Part shown: piece by piece, positions 36,656-48,393 of the stretch | How the letters are laid out: each line of letters begins with the position of its first letter | Position numbering within the stretch: the stretch's first letter is position 1 | Program-made: the position numbers and the translations under genes | From: Pomacea canaliculata | Lineage: Eukaryota > Mollusca > Gastropoda > Architaenioglossa > Ampullariidae | Direction of reading: 5' to 3' | Length of the DNA stretch: 64,000 bases | Assembly (NCBI RefSeq): GCF_003073045.1 | Contig: NC_037591.1 | Span: forward strand, 27,437,319-27,501,318 | The notes under the pieces: model-generated | Database searches by the model: none | Seen by the model: only the letters and a program-made list of their open reading frames with translations | Told to the model about the DNA's origin: nothing

Positions 36656-39600
36656 CATGATAATTATTTACCTTTACCTTACTTCACCACTCACACCGCT
36701 AACCATATTCAACTGAAACGCAAATGCCAACGAACACGCTTTTCATTGAGGAACGACAGCTGTCTACATGTTGCTTTTTATTTTTTTAATATTATATTTC
36801 GTGCTGGTCATGTAGTGTGAAGAGATTTATTGATGCTAGGAATCGCGTTACCCTTGTGCACATCTGTGCTTCAGATTAAAATATAACGCCATTGTTCAAA
36901 GAGTGCCAAAGTATGTTGCTGTCCCAGCCAAAGGACAGCATGCACCGAGACTGTCGCATTGCCATGCATGACACCAGCAAATAAGAATAAAACTTATCGC
37001 CGATTTAAACGTTTTTCTTGTACTGCCTAAATGTTACCAAGCTTCGCCAGTCTTTGTCAGCCTTCATCAGCATATACCGTTCTCTTCCCAGCCTATGCCA
37101 ACGCTCACCATCCTTTGCCAACGTCGTTGGCAATGTTCAGCAACCTTTGCCAGTGGTTGCCAGTGTCGTCAGCGCGCCACTTCAGTCTCTCGTCGAGTCA
37201 ATTGCCAGCTTTCTGTATGAATGTGTGCGCTGTGCTTAGCCTAGTAAGGCATTTGAAAAGACGCATTATATCCTCAACTGCGGCCCTTAACTTACCGTGA
37301 AATTTGTGATTCCGCTAGAAAATGACACTACATGCTTAGGCAGCCATTCTGGGCGACGACATAAGCGGCTTTGTCGGCGACAGGAGGGATTACTCCCGCC
37401 CGACTGCTGCTCACGCCGGTGAAAAAAAAATCAGCTCTACAAATGTAATTTCTTCTGGATGTCGTTATTAACTTGGCTTTCTTCCTGTCCTTGGGCCTTC
37501 AAAATATAGGTGCTTTGTCCGCAGGTCGTCTGCAGGAGTACTCATGCTGAGCCCAGTGATGACGCAGAGGAGACTCCCCAACAATGGGGCACAATAGATG
37601 CTCCCTGTCGACCGTCGGCCGCCATTTTGTTTTTGGCGCCACGCTGACTTGTTCGGGCGTGTCTTAGGAAGGAGTCGAAATGGAAACTAAGAAACCATTT
37701 AACTCGGGAAGGCGGTGTAAATTGATTATATTCTTGAGCTCATGCTCAAATGGTACATTCATTTTTATATTTTTTTCTTGTCGGACAAGAGAAGGCATAC
37801 TTTCCATTTTGCATTGCTATGGCGGTTTTCTAAGCTTTGGTTTTGTTGCCGTCCGTGCAAGTAGGTGCCAAGGTGTCTGACGAGTGTGTTCAGTCAGACC
37901 GATTTAAACAGTGCAGATTTACTCTCTGCATGATTTAATGGAATTCAGAGAACCTTTCCCCCCACAACGAGATACGACACTATGTGGAAAAGTTTGATTA
38001 GTCGGCTGCTCGCTCAGGTCAAAGCGAATACCTCACTGGCGACAACAATAAAACTCTAATCATATCTGACCATGTCACTGTGGACGAGTCGGCCTAAGTT
38101 ACTGTACTGCTGAGCAATGACATGCCAAGTGTATGAAATATTTTTACGATTACATTTTTTTAACAAATATTTTTATGAGTGCTGCCAATCTCGATGCTAG
38201 AAGTTATCTGAAATATTCGTACTTAGTATCAATACTGAAAATATCGCTAGAGAAAAACATCCGCGATGTCTCAAAACAAAACAGATTAAATCACTTAATT
38301 TATAAAATATTTTGAAAGGTTTGTTTTGTATTCAACAGCACATTAACATAGAAATAGTGAATATTAGAAAATACCTTGACACATACGAAAAAGAGTATTA
38401 AATGTACTTTGTGGTCAGTTCGCCATCATTTTATTTAATTTAACATTTTTAGGGCTGTCTTAAAGCTATATTCTCATGCCTATTATATATTAGTTTTTTT
38501 TAAGTTGCAGCACATTTAAATACTTTAACTAAAAACGTGAACAGTGATTATCCAGTAGGAACTATAATTTGACAAAGTGATTAGTATTGACTTAATTTTC
38601 TCGAAACAGTTTTATCAGATCGTTTTGGTATGTCAAAATAATTAATAATCCTAACATTATAAGTAATTAATCTTCTTAATTTTATAAGTAATAAATTTGG
38701 TTAAGAAATTAACATGTTCTCTGTCACTCATTTCCTCTTATCTTTATTAAATACATGCGCTCATGCCAGCGAGTGAACGGAGACACTCTTAGAGGGCACG
38801 GTATGAATGGCAAGTCGATCTACTATCAGTTAGCAGTGTTTATTATCTTTATGTAAGCAATATATTTATTGCATAAGAATATTACACCTAAAAATCATCT
38901 GTACAATATTCACTCGTCGCATTTGGTTAATAGGTTTGATTTTTAATTTGTAACAGTTGCCCCACACATTGTATCTTTGAGGGAAGAAACTCGCATCTGT
39001 ATTGAAGATGTCCAGATAAATAAAACACAATTTTCAAATCTAAAAATTAGAATAAAGTTACACTTTGATGCTATCATATTTATATCATATGTATGCTATT
39101 ATATTTCTACGAATTTATATTGTAAACGATATGTCAGTTACAATTAATGAATATAAAGGAACTGTATGACTATTTAATTACAATTGGCGAAAGAAGAATG
39201 GTTGCGGGAAATAAGAATAATATAAGAATTATATTTATCATTGCAATGGATGGCTTTTGCTCTCACTCTCTATAAACCCGAGACAATAGGTGGCGCTAAC
39301 AAAGCATCGTGCCTCACATCCCTTACCTGGAACAATAGGAAGCAAAGGTCGCTGCAAACAAACGAGCCTTGACCCCGAAGGTCACCCAGCACATACACGC
39401 AAAATCACACGAGAGCACCGCAATGCCTTTAATCATATTTTCATCTGCTGTTTATCTGCTATATAAGCTTTACTTTTCAAAGTTAATAATGGAATGAGTC
39501 AGAATACTGCTAAGAAAAAAAAAAAAAAAACCTCGATCATGCAGCTTAAAACATTTATAGGCAAAATAAAACAAAACGTGTGAGCTGTTAATACTCGGTG

Positions 39601-40579
39601 AACTCTGTCAGCACCTTAGATTTAAATGTAAATTTGTAACATCTAAATTAGAAATAGTGGGTGGGTACAACAAAAAGTTAGTCTGTTTTTTGTTCAAAAC
39701 TTGGAAACATAAGACTTTTATTTTTCTGTTCATCTTTTATTGATTGCAGTTGTAAGATTTTCAGGTTTCTGTTCTTATTTTATTAATTTGTAATTGTAGT
39801 GCTGGACTTTCAGCTATCACTTTTGATGCAAAACATAGTGAAGCTATTGTGAAACTCATCGAGCTTAATCTTAACTCTTTGCACTGAACTCGTCTGGTTC
39901 ATAAATTGTCGGGTAACCAAGTAACTTTGACCTGGAGGCTGTCGAGCGTTAAGGTACTGGTTATATTTTTTGTCATATGAACTTTTCCACAACACCTTTT
40001 GCTTAAAACAACAGTTTTACGTAACACGTGACCTCACAAGCCAAAAAAGCTACCAAAAATAATCTGGCAAACAAGGTGGACTAGGTGTTGGGCCACTTTT
40101 TCTCATCTGTCGATGAAAGAAATCTGAAGAAAATTACTATAACGAGTGCTTTGACAGTTTTATCACCATAGGAAAATTCGGTAAACATTTTAGACTTGAC
40201 AACCTGTGTGATGAGTTTTCATTTTTTTTATTTGAAAACTAATGGACTTTACTGTAAAAACTCTTCAGAAGGATACATCACTATAGGCCGTAGTTAGAAA
40301 CAATAGGTGCAATTATTTTCCACCGTGTTTGCTTTGCTACAACTCTTCTGTTTACATGATCGGGCGTTTTGAGTATCTTAATTTCTGGCTTGGGGTAAAA
40401 TACCAATCTATCTCCATTTCCTGCAACTATTCCAGTTGTCGCTGCTTCATGACTGCGGTCCCACAGGTTATATTGGGGGAGTTAACCACTGGCTTCGTTA
40501 TACAAACAACAGTCAGTTTGGTACCCTTGTGCTGCTGCATACTACCCTGAATTGACTGGACTGTGGAGGGGGCACATGA

Positions 40580-40684
40580 CCGTAGAGGTTTGGTAAAAGT
40601 AAGACAGCGATGAGATTAGACAGGCACCACCTTCACAAATAAAATTTGATAAGTGATTTAACACCTCGCCCTCCTACAGCCGTA
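40580..40684 (+). repeat. SINE-like repeat, copy 2 (3' part)
   Basis: Diverged partner of 36543-36650 in the same orientation. The most conserved block is TTTAACACCTCGCCCTCCT. Confidence 0.45.
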
Positions 40685-41199
40685 TCCGACACTCCTTTAT
40701 CATGTGTAACATACCCATGTAAACAGGTTAAGCATAAAGTAGATTCCATGACGAACATTTTGCTGGTCGTGACAAGTTGGTCTTCCTGTCACTTAACATT
40801 CGTCTATCTTCTTGTAATGGCCTGAAAAACAAAGTGGGGAGGGATCAACAGGAATGGTTGGGTCGAGAGAGCCAAGAGTCATTAAAGCAATTCGTCTTCT
40901 GCAAGGAAACTGTTTTAATAAGCTGTTTTTACATCCTCAAAACAAAAGTGCGTGGTCAGCTTGAACGGTCAGCATCCGTCGCAGCTGCCGCAACCGACAG
41001 GGATGATTTTACATAAACTCATCATCATCATCATCTGGCAATGGAACACACGATCATCATCTTCTTCTTGTTCTAATCAAAGTCCAGCTAGTCCACTTTC
41101 TCTTTGCCTCCAGGATAATGACAACACGAGGTAGGTGAGGCCGCAGTTGTGTCGCCAGGCTGTTGAAATCATTCATGCGCAACGACAAGGCTACGACAA

Positions 41200-41884
41200 A
41201 CACGTGACGCTTAGCCAACCGTCAGCTTTCATGCCTCCTTCGTCCCCTCCGCCCCGTCTGCCGTCACAGTGAGCAACTAAGCTGCGTGCGACAAAGTGGG
41301 GACAAGGGTAGAGGAGAGGGGAGGACGAACCGTGGCGAAGAAAGGACCGCTGTGTTGTGGCTGGAGTGGTGGGTGGGTACCGGTGAAGGGAGGGGGAAGG
41401 GAGGCGGAGAAAGAGGGAGGCCGACAAGCCAACGACATGCACAGGACCGCGGAAGAAGTGCGAGAAATCGCTGGCGTTCTCGTCGAGCAGTTCTGACGCT
41501 GTCGCTTCGACACAGGCGGATAGACATCGCTCACACGACAACGCCGGGTGCACTGTGCAGCGACCGTCAGCATCGGTGTTTTGGTCCCGAGTTGCATCAG
41601 TGAAGGAGCAGAATTGCTTGTTTTAAATCGGCGTATCGGCACTCGTCGTGCGTATAAATTCTTACTACTTTTCTGAGCTTCAGACTAACGATCTCCCACC
41701 GTGTGCGTCTACCCGGGTCGTAGCAGAAGGTGGCGAAAGCTGGTAGAAGAGATACTGTGAGTGGGAGATGATCCACGCGAGTGCAGCGTGTGTGTGCAGC
41801 TAGTGTGTGTTTGTATACATTTCACTTTACACATGAATGGTGTTTGCTAGCAGGATGACTAACCCACCATTAGACACGATTGCA
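41200..41884 (+). promoter_or_regulatory. GC-rich block with possible first exon
   Basis: GC- and G-rich stretch of about 500 bases with many CpGs in an otherwise AT-rich desert. It is followed by ATG GTG TTT at 41840, a 15-codon open frame (MVFASRMTNPPLDTIA) and a GTAAG donor at 41885. It could be a promoter with a first exon of a transcript running to the right, for example a 5' exon of Pax3/7, or a CpG-rich enhancer. No TATA box or other core element is convincing. Confidence 0.3.
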
Positions 41885-44800
41885 AGTAAGAATTGTTGAC
41901 GGGCTCGCTTGCAAAAAAAAAAAACAAAACAAAACAAAGCAAGAACAGAGGTGCCGTTTGAACGAAAGACCCTCAGTCCTTAACTCTATGCCTAACCAAT
42001 GAGAACCAAGCTGGACTAGATATATAATGCTTGAATTATCATTATCATCATGATCATCCATGCACCACTATTTTGATGCATTGTGAAGTTAACCAATAGT
42101 CAAACTCTGCCAGCGCAGTCTGCGTTCTCTGTGGTCGCCGAGAGCAGACGATGCTGCTTTGGATCTCTACTTGTCCGGACCCAGACCTGTTTGTCAAGGG
42201 TGGACTGAGAGCCTGACGCTGTTTTTCCGAAAAAAAGCACTCGACATTTTTGGACAAGAGGATACAATTGTGCCAATCGTCTGCAGCTTGCGTGCTGTGG
42301 TCGTCTGCTCGTCGTGGGTGTTCACTAGAATCAGGGACAGTTGAGTTTAAACAGGGTGAAAAACTCAAAATGCTGGGGCCTGTGCTGCCTTATCACCTGG
42401 CAGGGCTTGGCTTCCTTCGCCCACTCAGCATGGAAGGTACCTGCCTGTCTGTCTGTTTGTTTGTTTATCTGTCTGTCTGTCCATCTTACTTCTTTCTGTA
42501 TCCATACTTCTACTAGCTACCCACCATACATGCACACGTTCTTTCCGCAGTCTGGTTGCCAAATAGTGGGCATGTTTGTAAAATATCTTTATAAGTATCT
42601 GGTAAATATTTGGCAAAGTATTTTGTAAGCTATCTTTTAAAATATCAAGTCATCAATTTTATTCATCTCCTCTTAAAACAGAGTACAAGTACTTTAAAGT
42701 TAAGAGGATGTCAAATGTTTCTTTACATTATAATAATCTTTACATTATAATAAAAATCACCAGTGTGTATAAACTAGTTGCGTGACCTCGATAGTTCTCA
42801 GGCGGTCTCAAAGATATACTTGGTTCATCTCATTACATAGCTTTCAGCAATTTGTGTGCGAAGTCTGCCGATTTTTTCCACTGACACTTTTTAAGTAGAA
42901 GCCAGGAATTTAAATTCACATTTTCATTGTCGTTAAATGGAATCATGGCTAAGCTACCATAAAAACGTTGAAAATAATCTATTTTTATGTAAATGTATGC
43001 GCGGATTGAAATATGATACAACTAGCAAAGGGGGTGATTGTTTACACAGAATATTGCGACTACTAGTGTTGGTTGTGGTAATCGTTAACTGTTAAACCAA
43101 TGTATATTGCTGACACTTATTATCTTTCCTTTTTTTCTTTGTTCTCACCACCTCACTCCCTCAATCAGTGTTTCTCTCTCTCTCTGTGTCTCTCTCTCTA
43201 TCACACACACACACATATGCATGCACACAAATTTCCTTTATTTATACATATTTTCAAGTGGCTTTTGTAGTTTGGTGACCCCGGTTACAAAAAAAAAAAA
43301 AAAAAAACATCTTATTAGTATCATGTGTCACGTTTTTATGTATTCGCGCATTTTGGTATCCGATTGAAATTGTTAGGTAGTTAAAATATTTTTAAAATCC
43401 TATTACTCACGCTTCATCTAGAAGTTTATTTGTTGATTGATGGTAATGAAGTCTTGCTGTTGCTCGTTTAGACATCTCCAATCATTTCCGTTGTCCTCTC
43501 TATTTTGGGGAGCAATCCAAGAGAACTGCGGCTTATTTTCTACCGAGATGATAAATAATTCATGAAAGAAACATGAAATATGTGAGTGATAGCAGACTTT
43601 CCCTGCACCTGGATGACAATCACTGAATGAGGTCTGCTAGGCTAAGTGTAACATGTGTCAGGCCCATGGCGAAGTTATTTCCACTAAAAATGTAGCCATT
43701 AAAACAAGCAGAGGTGCACATGCCGACAATAGGCAGTTTCCCACAGATCATTTTATTTCTGGCATAAATTAAGTTATCAAAATCTATGCTTTTATCTCGT
43801 TAACAATGGGAACCTTAAACTTATTAAGGTTCTGGCATAAAATAAATATCCACAATTTACTCTGTCATAATAATACAATTAACAAGTTATTTATGAACAG
43901 TGAAGACAACATTTACAAAGCACATTGGTCTAACATAATTTGATCTGCCGACAATTAAAAAAAATCATTTTTTTTTTTTTTTTTTGTAAAATAAACCTGT
44001 TTGGTGAGTACAGTTGTGACAAAAACAAGCAGAAGAAGCCAATATTCGAAAAACCAATTATTTCAAAAACATGTATAAGAACAATAATGAGGATAATGAA
44101 GATGAAGATGATTGTGGCTTGCGTGCGCGGGCGTTCGCGTTTAGCTTACACGTGTATTTTATGTGCAAATATTTTTCTCTTTCACGTTCCATTTCCTCCT
44201 TTATCCGCCGACACAAGGGCATCGCTCAAAAGTCGATTATTCTTGCTGACAGGAGTCTCGAATTCCCACCCTTCAGTCTGTATATTTGTGTGCCTGCCTA
44301 CCTGCCTGCCTGTCACACACAGAGATGTTCTGCAGTTTTAGGGCTATTAATGTTAAGAGCATTTCAGGACTAACAACATTTTGATAATGTGCCAGCTATT
44401 GTGTGATGTGTGTGCGAGAAAACAAAACATTTCTACATCAGTTCAGATCTGTGGTTCCCCTGTACCTGTCCCCCTCCTACCTTAAACATAGCCGGAATTA
44501 AATTTGTTTTTCCTTTTAACAAACTGTTGGCAGTTTGGAACTTAAGCTTTAGAAAACCTGATGCTATTGGCATCCTCTGTCCCTCTGTCACGCGCACGCA
44601 CACACACACACGTTCACTATAAGCCTGGAAATATGCTTCGCATTGGAACTGCATAAGAAATAAATTCATGGTCAGAAAGCTTTTGTTCACCACTTCATGA
44701 CTGTCTAAGCTTCCTGTTAATATGAGTTAATACTTCACCAACCTGTTCTCTTTTAATATCAGATCTTTTGTTGTCGTAGCTGTGTAGCATCTTAGCATAC

Positions 44801-46484
44801 TTTTCCTTCTTCAAGGCAAGAGTTCAGGTTGTGCTTCTCGTAAAGCCTCTTAAGTAAAGAATTGTCCTTATCTCTGTCTCTCTGTTAGTGGAGTAATAAA
44901 CGCCCCTATGCACTCAATTACACATAATTTATGTTTAGTCTTAGCAATGTCAGTTATAAATTGTGACAACAGAATTTCCTCCTTTTATACGTCTTAAAAA
45001 TGAACAACAAACATTTAAACTTTGAATTTACAAACTACTCCCTTTTCCTTCCAGTCTTATAAACAAACCACAAGAGATTGTATTTTATCCTCAGTAATCC
45101 CACAGCTCATCACCATTCACTGATCATTTCAGCCTGTCTGCAGATTTTGAAGTAAGAATCGTTTTTGAAATCATTAAACGTGGCCTGTACCCTCACAAAC
45201 CATCGTCGTCTAATGCCCCTACATTGTAATTAGGACCTTACCAGTCTAACATCAGAACACCATGGCAGAAAAAGAGCAGCGGTCGTATCCGTTTGTGTTG
45301 GAAAGTTCACGGGCTGCTGGCGGGGATCAAAGGGTTGCAGGCGAGCCAGGAGGAGGCAATCCGTTTTATCATGTACGCACGAAGAGCGCTGCACCAAACA
45401 AGGGGCGGGCAACCGTTTTAATGTATGCTGAGAAGCTAGCGCAATAGATATTCATAAATGCACAACCCACATCTCATTATTCCCGTGTGTGCGTTCCCTT
45501 AATTTCAAAAATTAACTCGGCCCACCTCATCTGAATAGCGGACATTCCGCCAGGAGACGTTTCCTCTCCACACATGGCAGGATGCAAAATAAGTTTTTTT
45601 GTGGCGTGCTTGCAAGTGTGTTCTGAAAGTGGATATGGGTGAGGGTGAGAGAGAGAGGATAGGTGGGAGGAAGAGAAGAGCAGAAAAAGCCGCGTGAAAC
45701 GTGAGGGTCCGATTATATGTTAGTGACCTGCCACAGGATGGTCATTGTAACCCAACAGCAAAGTTTAATATGCTCTTAAGTAAGTCAGAACTCATGTAAG
45801 AAATGATAAGGTAAATCTGTGTGTGTAGGGTGGGTTTATGGTGTCTGTGCAGACGTGTATACGTGTGCGTGTGTGTGAGCTTGCCAACGAGAGAGTTAAT
45901 GAGTCAGACATCCCGATGTCACCCGTTCATCTAAAATCTCGATACCTGTCAGGGGGAACTGAAAGTGGCTCACATGTCTATGCCATGATAAAACAATTGT
46001 TTCTCCTTCCGTTGACTTAATTTCAAGCACTACTATTGATGTTTACCTTCCCTTCACACACTGTTCAGTTTTACCCTCCAATGGCTTAAGCACACTTCTG
46101 TTGAGATTTACCTTCCCCGATGATGATTTCACACTGAATAGTTGGTAAGGTGGGAAGGGGGCGGGGTGATTTTAGTCTCAGACCTAGGTGAACCTTGACT
46201 CACTGGGCCACGACAGCGAGATCAACTGATTAGGAGGAACAACATAAAAATTAAAGGCAGTACTTTTTCCAGATTCTCCTGCGACATATTCGTTGTCGTT
46301 AGCGCCATTGTTGGTGAAGGTGGTAATAAGAAAATGATTAGTAGTTTCGATGTGTGTGTATATATATATTTGAGGTTGTTTAAGTAGGTTAGGCCTCTGT
46401 ATTGTGTTGTCGAGTGTCATCTCTGAATCGTCGAAGGCGAGAGCTGACTATCGAGTCCCGGAGCATGAGTCGTCATCCTCGATT

Positions 46485-46990
46485 TGGAGGTAGTGCAGTG
46501 ATATAAAGTTGAACTGGTAAATACTGGCATGGATAATATTACAAACAGTAAAATGGCCTTTCAACGTTTGCCACTGCAAGCTTCGATTAGGTAGTCGCTG
46601 TAAAAGAAGTTGTCGGGTTGGATCTGTCAACGGTAGAGGACGGCCATCGCAAAGCTGTACAAACCACCTTCGGTGTGACTTTGCGTTGAGAGGTATTGTA
46701 CAGTAGAGTTTTTACAGAGCCTCGCACACAAATAAACACCTTGCTGTTGAAAAGTAAGACGCAACTAAAACAAATCTGTTTATATTTCTCGTAAGCTATA
46801 CCTTTTCCTATGATTGCAAGCTTTTCGTGATTTATGCAGACTGCAAACAAGCACGAATCAAGATAGCGCTGGACATCCAGCATCGTTCGACATTTGTCAG
46901 AAGGGTTTGCCGAAAACTGTCCACCATGAAGATGATACCCCTTCGTTAGGAATCAATTAACGATGCCGACTCAGTCGTCAAAGGTGGCAA
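46485..46990 (+). repeat. Dispersed repeat, copy 2
   Basis: Same-orientation diverged partner of 15160-15660, with blocks in the same order. Best similarity covers 46485-46898, and a weaker block (GGCAACTTCAGAGGAG against GGCAACCTTCATGAG) follows near 46980. Between them lies extra sequence including the SRPRB-identical 27-mer. Confidence 0.65.
46916..46942 (-). pseudogene. 27-base fragment identical to SRPRB exon 5
   Basis: Positions 46916-46942 match 28021-28047 exactly on the same strand. Read on the minus strand, this encodes GIIFMVDS of SRPRB. About 90 bases further on, CCCTTGTGTTCAT at about 47031-47043 matches the antisense of the end of SRPRB exon 4, in the order expected of an antisense copy. 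It may be a scrap of a retrocopy or filler DNA. Confidence 0.5.
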
Positions 46991-48207
46991 CTTCAGAGGA
47001 GCGCGTTACTAGACGAACCCTTGACCCCTTGTGTTCATGTCACACTACAAGGACCCTTCTGCGATTTGCCTCACTGATCGCTGCACGTCCCTTCGGACAC
47101 CGAGCTGGAGACCGTTAACGGCCGGTCTTTTGATGTCCAGTCGGCACAGGTGGCGGCGAGGTAGACTGGTGCGAGCATACTGTCCGGACCTACTCAATGG
47201 GTAAACAGGCTAGTCCATGGTGATATTTCACAAGACTGTTGTCTGACCTCCTGCATCCCAATCAGTATTCCCTAAAACACCTACTTTAATGTCTGTAATT
47301 AGAATTTATATCTAGCCAAGCATGTTTGACTTAATGTTTGATTTTTATATGAAATATGATAAATAAACTTGCTATCAGCCTCTCGTTTTTTTTAGACTCC
47401 AGTTAATATTTATCGTTGGTAGTCGGTCACCTTTGGTCTAAGTGTCTTTTTCTCTCTTGAGAAAATAAAAAGGGAAAACTGAATTTGTATTTTTCCACCA
47501 ATGTAGTTTATGGATTATTTTATTTCTGCTACAATCAAAGTTACATAAGTTTCAATTTTAATGGCTTCAAATCAAAATGTAGCGGAAAGAGTTTGCTCCA
47601 AGTCTAACAGAAAATATGCGTTCCGCACATTTTGTATGTCGTGAGAAGCTTTCACAGACAGACGGCTTCTGGAGTAGGCTGTATGCTCTTTAGGTAATTC
47701 GAAGGACGCGTCTGGTGTCAGCATCTGCCAACAAGAGCAGCTTACATATTAAATTTTGTGTGAGTGGATTGGGGAATGAATGTTATCGAGAGACAGAGAC
47801 AAAGACAGAGAAAGGAGAGACAAGAGCGCATATGCAGTAATAATCCACCATCTGCAGGAATGACGAGAAACTCGACATGGATCATTTCAGAGAGCGGCCT
47901 CAGAATAGCACACCCTGTGTACCAGAAACATTTTCGTTTGAACGAGGGTGAGTTACAGCCGTCAAGAAAAATAGTTACCGGCATCTTGGCCTTGTGACGC
48001 ACACTAAGGGGTGTCCCCTGGATGGCAACTACAAAGGAAAGATGGCCAAAGACCATTTCTTCACCAGCCAGAAAACACATTTTCTGCTTGACAAATTCAT
48101 TTTTACTTACTATAGATATGTATGGAGCTACTCACGTTGCAGGCTTTGAGCTCGCCCAGGTGCCATTATAACATGATTCAGTAACCATAATGTAGTAGTT
48201 TTTAGAG

Positions 48208-48393
48208 CACTGGTTCTTAACCTTGCTTGAGGTACCGACCCACAAGTTTCATATCCACATTCACCGAACCCTTCTTTAGTGTCATCACGAATTGCGGGTG
48301 TGTCTTGACCTCCGTGGCGGAGGCTCCGCCGAACCCCTGAAACCCACTCACCGAACCCCTAGGGTTCGATCGAATCCCGGTTAAGAACCACTG
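48208..48393 (+). mobile_element. hAT-type MITE with perfect 8-bp target duplication
   Basis: A 186-base element bounded by TTTTAGAG direct repeats (48200-48207 and 48394-48401). Terminal inverted repeats are CACTGGTTCTTAACC at the left and, inverted, CAGTGGTTCTTAACC at the right, with one mismatch. No coding capacity. An 8-bp target duplication with CA..TG ends is the hAT superfamily signature. The interior carries CCGAACCC repeats. Confidence 0.88.

Larger units (their letters stand above)
30578..41180. other. Gene-poor region, left half
   Basis: No protein gene recognised. The first few hundred bases upstream of 30577 are presumably the SRPRB promoter. The rest is AT-rich spacer with short homopolymers (A runs at 35678-35697 and 36285-36306), GC-richer blocks at about 32580-33130 and 35340-35640, a CTTTGCCA-rich degenerate repeat at 37030-37200 and two SINE-like repeats listed separately. 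Confidence 0.5.

Noticed and set aside
41191-41642. Arg/Pro/Ser-rich overlapping frames on both strands
   Set aside because: Produced by the purine-rich GC block; all frames are open together, which points to composition and not coding.
41840-41884. Direct splice of the 41.8 kb ORF to the paired-domain exon at 55489
   Set aside because: It is in phase but would put serine where the paired domain has an invariant glycine; the exon at 55271-55316 gives the glycine and is preferred.
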